64,000 bases of DNA, taken from NCBI GenBank assembly GCA_963971575.1, contig OZ020611.1:48566007-48630006 (forward strand), read 5' to 3'. Both the position numbers and the translations under genes were made by a program. Positions within the stretch are counted from its first letter, which is position 1; each line of letters starts with the position of its first letter. The stretch is from Liopterus haemorrhoidalis. Taxonomy: Eukaryota > Arthropoda > Insecta > Coleoptera > Dytiscidae. This document shows positions 11,600 through 23,726 of the stretch, in pieces. The notes under the pieces are model-generated. The model saw only the letters and a list, made by a program, of their open reading frames with translations. It was not told the DNA's origin and made no database searches.

Positions 11600-14500
11600 A
11601 TAGATATGTATATAATACTAGCTGAGTAAACGTGCTTCGCTACGGTATATTGACGGTCTGCCATCATCGTGCAATTATTATAAGTCATGGTTCTTTATAG
11701 ATTACATTGCTTACTCTCAAGTGTAGATTCACCCCGTTAGAGGCTCATTAGTGTAAAATTTTCAGTTTGTTTCTAAACATGTGCACGGGTAACTTTTATA
11801 AGCAAAAACCTAGTCGATATCTCATCTGTCCTAAGAGATATCGAGGAATCCGTGAAAAAACATTTTACTCCTTTTCACCACATAGGGGTCGAAAAATCCT
11901 TTCTTAGTGGGTTCTTACGTCATACCGAGAAATGTACTCTTGGAATATCTTATTTCTAATAAAATATACTAATTTACCCATTAGGAATGAAATTTAAAGT
12001 CAGAACACAATCTAAAGATTTTAAAAAGTCACCTATATGCCAGAAAGGAATGTTATAACTCAAGAAGCACAGGAGATATAAAGGGTTGGATGCTTACGTT
12101 ATGGAAGGAATATGTTCCCGGAATTCCATGTATCTAATCAAAAATATACCTATTTACCCCTTTATAGATAAAGTTTAGAAGACTCTCTAAAGATTAGAAA
12201 AAAAAATATGTTTGCCAAAAAGGAATGTTATAACTCAACAAACAAATAAATTACGAAACATTATATAAGTTGCCCTGATTTAATGTAGATTCGCCGCGAT
12301 AAGTGTTGATTGCAGCAAAATCCTAAATTACATTTTTATACATGCGTACGGGTAACCATAGTATGTAAAAAGCAAGTCGTTATTTCATCAAGAGATTTAA
12401 GAAATCCGTTTTCACCACCTAGGGGTCGAATTTCGAGAAATCTCTTCTTAGTGGTTGCCTACGTCATGGAATAAATATAGTCCCCGAATTTCAATTGTCT
12501 ACTAAAAAATACCAATGTATCGATGTAATTTAGGGAAATATAAAAAATTCAATTTAGGGGTGAAATATAAAAAAATAAAAAAAATGGTCAAAATGAAATA
12601 ATCTTGAAACTAATGATATTAAAATGACACTTACATGCGAAAAAGTACAACATAGTTATAGTACAACAAAGACAGAAGCTACAAAGGGTTCTATAATTCA
12701 CAGAATCTAGAATCGCCCCTTTAGGGATTGATAATTAGAGCAAAATCCTGAATTTAATTTTTAAATACATATACGGATAACATTGTAAGCAAAATCCAAA
12801 TCAATATACCATTGGACCTAAGAGATAATGAAGAATCCGAGGAAAAACATTTTATCACTTTTCATCCCCTAGGGGTCGATTTTCGAAAAATTCCATATAA
12901 GCAGGTGCTAGCGACATGGAGGGAATATATTTTCTGAATTTCATATCTCTATGTCAAGGGACGTTCTTTCGAATAAAAATTACCAATTTACCCCTGTAGG
13001 GATGAAATTTTAAAAACTTTCAAAACGCTTTCTAAATATTTTAAATAGAAAATTATGTAACAAAATGGAATGTTATAACTCGGGAAATACAAAGGTTTCT
13101 ATAATTCACCCCAAATGTAGATTTACCACTTTAGGGGTTGATTAGGGCAAAATCCTGAATTACTGTTTCAAAAATTTGTATGGCTAACCTTTGTAATCAA
13201 AAACCAAGTCAATATCTCATTGGTCCTAAGGTATATTGAGGAATCCTTCAAATCACATTTCACCCCTTAGGGCTCTTAATCTCTTAGTGGGTGCTTACAT
13301 CACGGAAGGAATATATTTCCCGAATTTCATGTCTCTATATCCAAGGGAAGTACTATCAAATATAAATACCCATTTACCCCCCCCCCCCCCCATTTACATT
13401 AAGAGGTGAAATTTTAAAAGACTGTCAAAACTATTTCGAGATATTTGAAAAAGAAACCGGTGGGCCAAAAAGGAATGTTATAACTTAATAAACACAGGAA
13501 ATACGACGGGTTGTATAATTCACCCCGATCAATGGCGTAGCTATTGGGGGGGGAGGGGGACTAATGACCTGGGCGCCGGCATTCAGGGGCGCCGGCATTC
13601 AGGGGCGCCGAATTGATGTCAGGGGGGCGCCAAGATTAAACTTAAAGACTTGAAATTTAGAAGTGAGGACCTTTTTTTTTTTTAGGTCTTCCCTTAAAAT
13701 TTAGAGGAGAGGAACTTTTTTTTTAGGTCTTCACTTGAAATTTAGAAGAGAGGACCTTTTTTTGGGGCCCTGATTTACCTGCTTGTCCCCGGGCGCAGGA
13801 ATACCACACTGACCCCGATTATAGATTTATTGGGGTTGATTGGGAATGAATCCAGAAAGAAAATTTTCGGCATTTGTATGGTTAATCTTTATAAGCAAAA
13901 GCCAAGTCGATATCTTATTGGTACTAAGAGATATTAAGGAATCCTTGATATCACATTTCAGCCCTTAGGGGTTGAATTTCGAAAAATACCGTCTTAGTGG
14001 GTACTTACGTCATACAGGGAATATACTTTATGAATTTCATGTATCTTGTCCAGAGGACGATCTATCGAGTAAAAAATACCCATTTACCCCTTTAGGGGTG
14101 AACTTTTTAAAAACTGTCAAAACCATTTCGAGATATTTTAAAAAGACACTGATATGCCAAAAAGGAATGTTATAACTCAATAAACACAGGAAATACGAAT
14201 GGTTGTATAATTCACCCCGATTGTAGATTCACCCCTATTGGGCTTGATTCGTACAAAATTCTGAAATAAGTTTTTAGGCATTACAAAGATTTGCTTACAA
14301 AGATTACCCTTTGTAAGCAAAATCCAAGACTATATTTTATTGGTCCTAAGAGGTATTGAGGAATCCTTGAAATCACATTTCAACCCTTTTCACTTCTTAG
14401 GGGTGGAATTTCGAAAAATCCCGTTTTAGTGGGTGCTTACGTCATGGAGGGAATATAATTCAGGAATTTTATTTATCTATGTCCAAGGGATGTTCAATCG

Positions 14501-16215
14501 AATACAAAATTCCCATTTACCCCTTAAGGGTGAATTTTTAAAAACTGTCAATACCATTTCGAGATATTTTGAAGACACCTATATGCCAAAAGGAATTTTA
14601 TAACTCAACAAACACAGGGAATATGACGGGTTGTATAATTTACCCTGTTCGGAAATTCACCACAGAGGTTGATTAGAACAAAATCCTGAAATAAGTTTTT
14701 CAACAATTATATGGGTAATCTTTGTAAGTAAAAATCAACACGATATATTATTGGTCCGTAGAGATATTTACGAATCCTTGAAATTACATTTCACCCCTTA
14801 GAGGTTGAATTTCGGAAAATCCCGTCTTAGTGTATGCTTACTTCATGGAGGGAATATACTTTGCGAATATCATGTACCTATGTCCAAGGGATGTTCTATC
14901 AAATAAAAAATATCCTTTTACCCCTTTAGGGGTGAAATTTTGAAAAACTGATAAAACTATTTCGAGATATTTGAAAAATACATCTATATGCCAAATAGAA
15001 ATTTAATAACTCAACAAATACAGGAAATACGTCGGGTTCTATAATTCTCCCTGATTGTTTTTTTCACAACTTTTAGGGGATGATTAGGACAAAATCCTGA
15101 AATAAGTTTTTCAACATTTATATGGATAATATTTATAAGCAAAAACGAAGGCGATATATTATTGAACCTGTGAGATATTGAGGAATCTGTGAAAACACAT
15201 TTTACCCCATTTCACCCCTTAGGGGTTGAATTTCCAAAAATTATTTCATAAAAGTCATAAAAAGGATAAAAGTCATAAAAGGGATATACTACCCGAATTT
15301 TATGTTTCTCTGTCTAGACGACATTGTATCGAATATAAAATACCAAGTTACCCCTTTAGGGGTGAAATTTAAAAAAACGGTCAAAACACTTTTCAAATAT
15401 TTTAAAAAGACACCTATATGCCTAAAAGAAATGTTATAACACAACAAACACAGAAGATGCGAAAGGTTCTATAATTCACCCTTATCGTAAATTCACCCCT
15501 TTAGGGGTTGATTAGTACAAAATCCTGAAAAATAAGTTTTTTAACATTTATGTGGGTAGTCTTTGTATGCAAAAGTAAGGCGATATATTATTGACCTAAA
15601 AGATACTGAGGAATCCGTGAAAACACATTTCACCCCTTTACACCCCTGAGCGGTCGAATTTCTAAAAATAATTTCTTAGGGGGTCCTTAAGTCATAAAAG
15701 GGATATACTCCCCGAATGTTATGTTTCTCTGTCTAGACGACATCCTATCGAATAAAAAATACCAATTTACCCCTTTAGGGGTGCAATTTAAAAAAACGGT
15801 TAAAACACTTTCTAAATATTTTAAAAATACACCTATATGCCAAAAAGGAATGTTATAAGACAATAAACACAGAAGATGCGAAGGTTTCTATAATTCACCC
15901 TGATTGTAGGTTCACCCCTTTAGGGGTTGATTAGGACAAAATCCTGAAATAAGTTTTTTAATATTTACATGTGTAATCTTTTTAAGCAAAAACCAAGTCT
16001 GTATCTTATTGGACCTAAGATATATTAAGGAAACCGTGAAGCCACATTTTACCCCTTCTAACCCCCTTTTCACCCACTTAGAGGATGAGTTTCGAAAAAT
16101 CCGTTCTTAGTGGGTGCTTACGTCATGGAGGGAATATACTCGCCGATTGTCATGATTGTAGGTCCAGTGGTTTGGGCTGGGCGTTGATTATGAGTAGGTA
16201 GCTTAGTTACGATTT
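11600..16215 (+). repeat. Tandem block of a roughly 420-bp repeat
   Basis: About ten copies of a unit with two palindromic signatures: ACCCCTTTAGGGGT and a weaker CACCCCTTAGGGGTCGAA. The anchor GGAATGTTATAAC recurs near 13068, 13473, 14164, 14592, 15000, 15428 and 15848, a spacing of 405-430 bp apart from one 691-bp gap explained by a nested hAT MITE. The block starts with CTAGCTGAGTAAACGTGCTT and ends with a CCAGTGGTTTGGGCTG block followed by a TATATA run. Such head and tail sequences are typical of interspersed repeats of insects that expand internally in tandem. No coding frame. I cannot assign a named family. Confidence 0.75.
13530..13811 (+). mobile_element. hAT-type MITE with 8-bp target duplication
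   Basis: A 282-bp insertion starting CAATGGCGTAGCTA and ending ACCACACTG, flanked on both sides by the 8-bp direct repeat ACCCCGAT (13522-13529 and 13812-13819). An 8-bp duplication is the mark of hAT elements. Inside are two copies of GGCGCCGGCATTCAGG and three copies of an AAATTTAGA-GAGGACCTTTTTTT block. Removing it restores the normal 420-bp spacing of the host repeat, so it inserted after that repeat had amplified. Confidence 0.85.
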
Positions 16216-16249
16216 TATATATATAGATAATATATGAATAAGAACTACA

Positions 16250-16430
16250 TTAATTAAGAATTAAAATTATTAGCAAAGTAAATTTTAAATAAATTGTTCG
16301 TCTTCAAAATTGTTTCAAATTATTTAAAACTGTCTTTATCAAAATATTATTAATTAACATAATTACCTAACTAACTAAATCCGTTAATCCCAAAAATTTA
16401 TATTTTCTCAAAGTGAAGTGAACATTAAGT
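16250..16430 (+). repeat. Left half of an inner inverted repeat
   Basis: This segment is the reverse complement of 24265-24420 with moderate divergence; shared blocks include TTAGCAAAGTAAATTTTAAA and TAACTAAATCCGTTAATCCC. The centre of the pair lies near 20.34 kb, close to the centre of the large arms (about 20 kb). It may be a third, inner part of the same palindrome or the ends of a separate nested element. Confidence 0.7.
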
Positions 16431-16680
16431 TATTTTTAAAAACTATGCATAAATTATTTTCAAAATAATCTAAAAATTAAAAACTTTTAAAAATATATTT
16501 TCATAAATTAAAGAAATAAAAAAACAAATAAATAAAAAATAATAATAATAAAATAAAATAAAAAGTGTTGGATTACTAATACTGGAAATTACAGTGGCGT
16601 AGGCCTGTAGGGTTTAATAGGGTTATGACTCCACCCCATGAAATGAATTTTCGGGGGTTTGACCACAAAAAAAACTTATA
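16431..16680 (+). other. AT-rich spacer before the retrotransposon
   Basis: A/T-rich sequence ending with an interspersed-repeat-like stretch CAGTGGCGTAGGCCTG at about 16594. The GGTTATGACTCCACCCCATG block at 16620-16640 faces an inverted, G-rich counterpart near 22785-22808. No gene seen. Confidence 0.5.
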
Positions 16681-16689
16681 ATATCACTC

Positions 16690-18111
16690 ATGAGTCTATC
16701 TACTTGTACGGTAGAAATTGTAGCCAAACAGCTTAGAAATTTTAAATTTGGCTGGTTTATACAAATTTTTGAGCCACATATAGGAAAAATATTAAGATTT
16801 CAAAAAATATCTATAAACTCTGTATTTTATTTTGTATTTTGTATTTATATTCCACCAGCCATGCGGCCTAACCAATTCGAAAATATTTTTGGATTTTTTG
16901 AATCTTTGCCTTTTTTAAACGATAATAATTTTATTATTATTGGTGACTTTAATATACCCGAGTTAATTTCAAATCAAAATTCAAGAAATTCAAAGCTATT
17001 TCGTAACTTAATAACGTTTTTTAGTTTGACGCAATATAATAATGTTATTAATAAAGATAACCATGTTCTTGATTTGGTATTATCAAATGTTGATTGTTTA
17101 GTCTCACGCGAAACATCGTTAATATTCAGTAGAGAATATAATTCTCATCCCACTCTCAACATTCTAATAAATACCAAATTAAATGAAAAAAATGAAAAAA
17201 CTAATACTAAACGTTGTGTTACTTCCCGTATGTTTAACTTTAAAAAAGCTAATTTTATAAAACTTTATAATTTAATTAGTAATTATGATTGGAGTCAGCT
17301 TAAATCATTCGACAATGTTGATATTGCAGTTGAATTTTTGTACTCGGCTTTATACAACATTTTTGATAAATGTATCCCTCCTAAACCTAGTTATAACACG
17401 ACCTCTCCCCCTTGGTTCACTCGTCAAATCAGGTTAGATTTAAGTAAGAAAAATCATTTTTACAAAATGCATAAAAAATATCAAAACAATACATTTTTCT
17501 TACAAAAATACAAACAATTTCGTTCCAAACTTAAAACAGATATAAAAATTTCATATAATAACTATATTAAATCCTGTGAATCTTCAATTATATCAGACCC
17601 AAAAAAATTTTGGACGTTTGTCAATTCTAAAAAATCAAATTCATCAAACCCCAGCATTATGTCTTTTAATAATGAAAACTTTTCTACTATTCCGAGTATA
17701 GCAAATGGATTTGTAAATTTTTTTCAAAGTGTCTTTTCCTCCGTCTGTTCATCACCTACCTCTACGTATTCTAATAGCAATACTCTTCTTAAGAATGTCT
17801 CTAATACTTTAGTCTCTCTATCATATATTTCTACTGATGATATAGAAAACGCTATTAAAAAAACCATGAAAAATAACTTATCATGCGGTCCAGACCTTAT
17901 CCCAAATTTAATAATCAGAGACTGTGCCACACCTTTTTCAGAAGCACTCTTCCACATTTTTAATTTATCTATAAAAACCAGTACTTTTCCTTCTAAATGG
18001 AAACTGGGACGTGTCACTCCTATACACAAATCTGGTGATAAAAGTCTTATAAAAAACTATAGACCTGTGACCGTTCTCCCAAATTTTAGTAAAATCTTCG
18101 AATCCATTATA
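16690..18111 (+). pseudogene. Endonuclease and N-terminal RT part of the retrotransposon ORF2
   Basis: The first 474 codons of the visible frame. Near residues 53-95 the APE endonuclease core appears (CIYIPPAMRPNQ, then FIIIGDFNIPEL, with the GDFN motif that holds an active-site Asp). Residues 245-320 form the basic linker seen in these elements (WFTRQIRLDLSKKNHFYKMH, then YNNYIKSCESS). RT begins around residue 410 (GPDLIPNLIIRDCA, then WKLGRVTPIHKSGDKS and NYRPVTVLPNFSKIFE). At the mariner junction the frame runs 30 more codons into the transposon end, which are foreign to the protein. The protein cannot be functional: it lacks the start of the endonuclease and has no catalytic RT aspartates on this side. 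Confidence 0.88.
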
Positions 18112-19440
18112 CAAGGTGTCTCAAAAGAAATTTTATATTTATTTAGCTTACTGCGTGAACGCAACGTATCCGAGGGGCGCGGGGGTTATGTCAATCGGTA
18201 GACTGGCTCTTGGGAATTGAGTCGCTATGGAGCGTTTCTCGGGAGCAGACCGCGCGTTATGCGTGCGAGAGTTTAACAAAAACGGTGATTCGGCGACTGT
18301 AGCGCGTAGAAAATCTGCAGTATTCGAGGTTTTCGCCACTTTCTGGAATGCGAGGAAATGAATGAGAGGAATGCGCCAAGCATTCCTCTCATTCGAAATT
18401 GGGTTAAAAAGTTTGAAGAGACTGGTACAACGCTGGATAAATCAAAATCCGGGCGACCTAGGTCATCAAGAACGGTAGAAAACGTGGAGAATGTTAATCA
18501 GTCTGTTCGTGACGACCCGAACCTTTCAATTCGGAAGCGCGCAAGTGCTTAAAATGTGCATAGATCATCATTACATCGCATTATGCACAAAGACCTAAAG
18601 CTGCACCCCTACAAAATTCAATTGGTGCAAGAATTAAAGCCCCAAGATGCCAGTCAGAGGCTTAATTTCGTAAATCAGGTGATTGAGCGATTTTCAACGT
18701 TTACCAACATTTTGTTTTCGGATGAAGCTCATTTTCATCTTAATGGCTACGTAAATAAGCAGAACTGCCGCTACTGGAGTGCAACGAATCCGAAACGCAA
18801 ACATCAGAAACCCCTACATTCGCCTAAAGTGACCGTATGGGCTGCGATGTCGGCGCGAGGAATTATCGGCCCTTACTTTTTTGAAGACGAAAGGGGGCGT
18901 GCAGTTACAGTGAATTCAGAGCGTTATGTGGAGATGTTAGACAACTTCTTGGTACCTGAACTGCAAAACTTTCCTGGCTATAACCAAAGAACATGGTTCC
19001 AACAGGACGGAGCAACTTCACACACGCCCAATATGTCTCTGTGTTCGTGAAATTTTCTCAGGCAAATTGATCTCCCGGAGAGGTGACATAAATTGGCCTC
19101 CACGCAGTCCAGATTTAACCCCTATGGACTTTTTGCTATGGGGTTATCTTAAACCTAAAGTTTACGCCAATAAACCGACTTCACTGGCGCATTTGAAAGA
19201 AAATATCCGTCACGAAATGGCAGCCATCCCTGAGTCCACCTGCCGAGACGTCATAAGTAATTTTACTGTTCGATTAAATGAGTGCCGAGAACGCGAGGGT
19301 CTACATTTAGACGATATTATTTTTAAGAAATAAATCCCCAAAAAGTGTATTTTAATAATTAATAAACATTTTTTCTATATACGGCTTACTTTTTTTTTTA
19401 ATCGATCCACTAAATATAAAATTTCTGTTGAGACACCTTA
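18112..19440 (+). mobile_element. mariner (DD41D, rosa-like) copy 1, inactivated
   Basis: A 1,329-bp element with TIRs CAAGGTGTCTCAAAAGAAAT on the left and the inverted form of TAAGGTGTCTCAACAGAAAT on the right. It is flanked by TA at 18110-18111 and 19441-19442, the target duplication expected of the Tc1/mariner superfamily. It lies in the same orientation as the retrotransposon it interrupts. It is closely similar over its whole length to the copy at 48680-49988 but carries several disabling changes, so it can only have moved with transposase supplied from elsewhere or before it decayed. Confidence 0.93.
18227..19333 (+). pseudogene. mariner transposase, broken copy
   Basis: The ATG at 18227 corresponds to the start of the intact copy (MERFSGADRALCVREF). 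The reading frame is lost near 18310 by a small deletion and an altered 40-bp stretch, then again by a TAA at about 18550, and by a deletion near 19040. Pieces still show the DNA-binding half (GRPRSSRTVENVENVNQSVR), the first catalytic Asp in FSDEAHFHLNG, the second in WFQQDGATSHT and the third in SPDLTPMDFLLWG. The product would be four separate fragments and inactive. Confidence 0.9.
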
Positions 19441-20632
19441 TATATAAAAATATCTACTTCAATATAAAAAATAAACTATCCTTTTCACAACATGGCTTTA
19501 TGCAACACTGATCCACATCGAGCAACCTTTGTTATTTCACGCATTACGTTTCGTCTGCTCTGGATAGAAATAATCAGGTAGACGTTGTATATACCGATTT
19601 TTCCAAAGCTTTTGATACAATTGATCCCCAAATTATCATTGAAAAACTTAAAATTTTTGGACTGTCACCATCACTGGTAGCGTTATTGTCGTCGTATCTT
19701 CTAGATCGCAATCTATCTGTTTCCTATTGTGGTCATACAACCTCACCTTTTAAAGTCACTTCCGGAGTCCCACAAGGATCAAATTTAGGCCTTCTTCTTT
19801 TTTTAATATTTATAGATGACATTAATAATGTAATAGTCAGTGAAAGATTAGTTTTTGCCGACGATCTCAAAATTTTCCGCACTATCTCTTCAAATAATGA
19901 TTGCCACATTCTTCAAAACGGCCTGGAAAATATCTCTAATTGGTGCACCTTAAACAAACTTAACCTCAATCTTTCTAAATGCAAAATTCTGACATTTACA
20001 CGAAAATGTAACCCCACTATTTTCTCCTATTCGATACTCAATCAGTTGCTTACTCGTTGCGAAAGTACCCGGGATCTGGGCATCGAGTTTGATAGTAGAA
20101 TTACTTTCAACTCGCATATAGATACGATTTGTTCTTCGTCCTATAAAATGCTAGGATTTATTATCAGGAATTCACGCACTTTTTCAAACATAAACGTTAT
20201 CTTCACACTTTATTATGCATTCATTCGCTCTAAAATTGAATATTGTTCAATAGTATGGGATCCCATTTATGAGATTAAAAGAAGGCCATTGAAAAAGTGC
20301 AACATAAATTTTTAAAGTTCATCTACTTTAAAGTTATGGGATCCTACCCCCCTTTCGATCTCTCGTATAGTACCCTTCTTCATATTTTTTCCACCAAATC
20401 TTTAAGTGAGCGTCGTGAGTTAAGCTCCACAAACTATCTTAAAAAATTAGCATCAAATCTAATTGACGATCCACTTTCCTTTCAACAATTAAATTTCCAC
20501 ATCCCATCTTTCCGTACAAGGTATTCCTCACTTTTTTATCTTCCCCAGGCACATACCAATCTATTCCTCAAATCCCCATTGAACAGGATGTGTTCATATT
20601 ACGAGCAGAATACAAAAATTGAACTGTTCTAA
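19441..20632 (+). pseudogene. Reverse transcriptase core and C-terminus of the retrotransposon
   Basis: It continues the frame cut by the mariner. The first catalytic motif is VYTDFSKAFDTIDP at about 19585-19626, followed by TSGVPQGSNLGLLLFLIF and the second motif VFADDLKIF (FADD) near 19850. Downstream comes the thumb and C-terminal region (WCTLNKLNLNLSKCK, then CESTRDLGIEFDSRITFN). A TGA at 19509-19511 falls where related proteins read GFMQHRST. A one-base shift near 20283 moves the last 110 codons to another frame, which ends at 20632. All RT catalytic residues are preserved, so the break is recent relative to the rest of the landscape. Confidence 0.88.
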
Positions 20633-20816
20633 TAATTCTAATAATTCTAATAATTTTCATATAAAGTTCTATAAATTTATTCATTTTTGTGTATTATGAT
20701 TTTTAATTTTTAATAGTTTTTAATTTTTAAGTCTTAATATTGTTAATTATGTTCCTGTCCAATTTTGGCTATGCTGTTGGGATAGATGTATTAAATAAAT
20801 AAATAAATAAATAAAA

Positions 20817-22020
20817 AGACATCCCGGGATAAAATAAACAAATATGTATTTAATAAAAAATAAAATAATTTAATAAAAGATTTTAGACCGTAACTCAAAA
20901 GTACCATATATTTGTTATCTTAAGCTAAAAGTATATAAATATACCAAATTTCCAACAAAATTCATTTTTTATATTTGGTCAAAAAAATTTCGACTGCAAT
21001 TTTAGCCAAATTATAGTTCTAAGCTAATTTTTAAGTAAGGATTATGAAAAAAATATGAAAGAAATATTTAAAAGATTCATGTTTTCTTAGATTTTGAGTT
21101 AGAGCCGCTCTTGGTAAGTTATTTGCCTATAATTCCAAAACTTTTGCCCAAACTTGAAAATGGACCACATTTTGTTGATCTATGGCCAAAAATACATTTT
21201 TTTTTTTGATTTTTGGACATTTTCAAGGAATTTGGATTACTGCTTACACAAAACTTAATAATTGGCTTATTAAAGCCTGATTTTTTTTAGACTAAAAAAT
21301 GAAGGAGAATTTTTAAAATTCTAACCGCAAATTTCTATCCCTAACCAATTTTTAGTTAAGATTTATCAAAATATTTTTAAAAAAATAAAAAAAATTCAAA
21401 AATTTAGTTTCAAAATATGGTTATAAGTCAATTAGGATATCAAGATCTCAAAACTTTCAACCGCAGGTCTTTATCGTATTTCATTTTTTAGAAACGTCCA
21501 TGCGATGATGAAAATTTCTATAAATCACGCCATATTAAAATTTGTTTTAGTACTATAATTTGGCATAATATTGAAATACGCAAAACTAATAAGGCCTCAA
21601 ATTTCTTCTGGATTAAATAAATTACGAGGAATTCCAAATTTCTCTAACCATTTTTGGAGTTGTAATTTTTTTAATTCATAATTTTCATAAATAATTTAAA
21701 TTAAGTATGCCATTAAAAAAATGTCACAATCTCAAAATGCATTAAACAATTAAAGTCCCAATTTTTCCTAGACTAAATAAGCTATGGATAATCTAAAACT
21801 TTCAATCGCAGGTCGCTATCTCTAACCGTTTTTGAAATTTGCTTCAATTCTTACCTCAGATCGTTTTCTCTAATCGTTTTTTGAGTTGCATTTTTTTAAT
21901 TCAGAATTTTCAAAACGTTATACTATAAAAAAAAATGTCGTAATCTCAAAACGCGTTAAATAGAATATTGACAAAATAATTTAAACAAAATAAAAATGGA
22001 AAAAAAAAACAAACAATAAA
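20817..22020 (+). repeat. AT-rich degenerate tandem repeat
   Basis: Loose copies of a unit of roughly 240 bp: the phrases AAAACTTTCAACCGCAGGTC, TCTCTAACCATTTTTGGAGT and AATGTCACAATCTCAAAATG recur with changes near 21450-21980. The stretch 20817-21060 is plain AT-rich sequence. No gene seen. Confidence 0.5.
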
Positions 22021-22024
22021 ATTG

Positions 22025-22080
22025 TCTCCTCAGCAAGCGAGCAAGCTAACCATTAGACCAGGATACGCCTTTTAGTATAG
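22025..22080 (-). repeat. tRNA-like SINE head fragment (A box only)
   Basis: On the minus strand the sequence reads GTATCCTGGTCTAATGGTTA and continues GCTTGCTCGC, a good RNA polymerase III A box as found in tRNA-derived SINE heads. No B box follows within the expected distance, so it is a fragment, not a tRNA gene. The downstream side becomes poly-T on this strand. Confidence 0.4.
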
Positions 22081-22219
22081 TATGTTACAAAACTATAACT
22101 TTTGCACATCGACAACCAAAAAACACAAAAAATGTGTTATTTTCCGAAAACATAATCTGATCAAAAATTCCTGTTGCACTATTACAGTTCACACCAATGT
22201 ACATTACTTAGAATTATTT

Positions 22220-22630
22220 CAGATTTTTAGTTTAAACCAGCTGGGCTACAGAGTATGGGACATTTTTTTTTTGCACAATTTTGGCAAAAATATATTATTT
22301 TGCAAAAATAAAATGTTGATCGTTAATCCACGTACTAAGGGCTTTCATTTGATACCCTACTCAGAATTTAAAAAAAATATATTTTTTTCGATGAGCACAT
22401 ATTTGTTTATATTTTTAGGGGGATATATTTTTTAGATATTTCAGTATGTTTCCTATGTGCGGGTCAGAGAGTTGTATAAGTATGCAAAATTTCAACTCTC
22501 TAGGTTTAATCGTTTGGCTACAATTTTTACCGAACAGACAGACAGACAGACAGACAGACGACAAAATAACGGTATAAGGGTTTTTTGGTCATACCTACAA
22601 AACCCTAAAAAGGATATATTTCAAATCTCC
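22220..22630 (+). repeat. Interspersed repeat with internal CAGA microsatellite
   Basis: A stretch ending in (CAGA)n at 22533-22558 followed by a TATAAGGGTTTTTTGGTCAT block and ACCCTAAAAAGG. This layout (variable text, GACA/CAGA run, TATAAGGGTT, CCCTAAAAA) is common at the end of abundant insect repeats. The 117- and 70-codon open frames crossing it read through the microsatellite and are not genes. Confidence 0.5.
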
Positions 22631-22783
22631 TATTTGGCCCGCGGTCTTATTAAAATTGCACATGCTTAATATAAATTAAAGAATGAACAAAAAAAAAATA
22701 CCAAAAAGAAGGTAGTACGAATTCACGTGATGGTAAAAAAGGAGGACGAATTGAAGTGATGACAAAAACAAAATGACGGTTTC

Positions 22784-23100
22784 ATGGGAGGGGGGGGGGG
22801 TCATAACCCCCCTGTATCCTATCTACCTACGACGCTCTGCGCATTATTGTTTTTTCGATTGCTTTTGATTGTATGTTTATTGTTCGAAAATAATAATGCG
22901 CACGCGCGTCAGAATCCAACCTGTCGGGGATTTCATCCGAGGACTCAGCTTTTGAGTAATTTTCGCGAAAACAAAATGTATAAAATACAGAGTCTGACGT
23001 TGGACGCAGACGACGTCTTCTCAAGTTCATATCTGCGCCGGCCATCGGCGCATACTCATTAGCGATTCGCGTGTTTTCAGTCAGTGCTTACATCTCAGAG
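22784..23100 (+). other. GC-richer block with long hairpin and TATA-like site
   Basis: An island of higher GC. At 22837-22902 the arms GCGCATTATTGTTTTTTCGA and TTCGAAAATAATAATGCGC can pair into a hairpin of about 18 bp. TATAAAATACAGAG at 22980 resembles a TATA box, followed about 100 bases later by CAGTCAGTGC. It could be the promoter or 5' leader of a decayed element or gene. Open frames exist on both strands over the same bases, so neither is convincing. Confidence 0.35.
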
Positions 23101-23726
23101 TGAAACGTTCGATCTACGTTCGCGAAACTTTTAAAAAATATTTCAAATTTTTCATTTATATTAAGTGAAATATTAGACGATAATAATAGTTAAATAATAT
23201 TTTAATAATAAAATAAATAATTTATTATTTTTTTTTTTTAATTTAATTTAAACAGTGGCAATATTTAAACAAAACAGTTTAGAATTAAATAATGTTTTCA
23301 AAAAAATTAAAATAAATACATTTTTCTTTATACTTGCCACATTTTTTTTTTTAAATTTAATTCACATTGATTGAAATATTTGAGCAATAATATTTATAAT
23401 TAAAAAATATTTTTGAACAAAATAAAAAAATTAAAATAAATTTTTAAATGAAAAAAAAAAATAATAATTTTTTTTTTTTTTTATACTCAAAAGTGCTTTA
23501 AACATAGTTTTATTAAATATATGTATTTAAATTAAATGAATTTTTGTGCCAGGATGTCTGGAAAGTGACAAAGAATGTTATTCTTTTTATTTCTGCGCCA
23601 TAAAAATTGTTATTCATAAAATTTTGTGAATAAAATAAAATTTAGTACCAAAAGGATACTTGGAAAGTACCAAAAGGATATTGGGAACTCATCAAATGGA
23701 TATCTAATTTTAAGGTAAGAATTTTT
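23101..23726 (+). other. AT-rich low-complexity stretch
   Basis: Poly-A/T runs without open frames, RNA genes or clear repeats, apart from two short copies of AAAAGGATAYTTGGAAAGT near 23650-23700. Confidence 0.5.

Larger units (their letters stand above)
16680..20816 (+). mobile_element. Jockey-like non-LTR retrotransposon, 5'-truncated and broken
   Basis: One element with an APE-type endonuclease end, a reverse transcriptase and a 3' tail of (AAATA)n at 20793-20815. It starts inside the endonuclease, so the 5' part is missing, as is usual for target-primed reverse transcription. It is interrupted by a mariner element at 18112-19440, by an in-frame TGA at 19509-19511, and by a frameshift near 20283. 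Removing the mariner and one TA joins the two halves in the same frame. The clade (jockey or a relative) is inferred from motifs only. Confidence 0.88.

Noticed and set aside
17724..18029. Minus-strand frame of 101 codons
   Set aside because: Antisense shadow of the retrotransposon RT frame.
18148..18339. Minus-strand frame across the mariner left end
   Set aside because: Antisense of transposon sequence.
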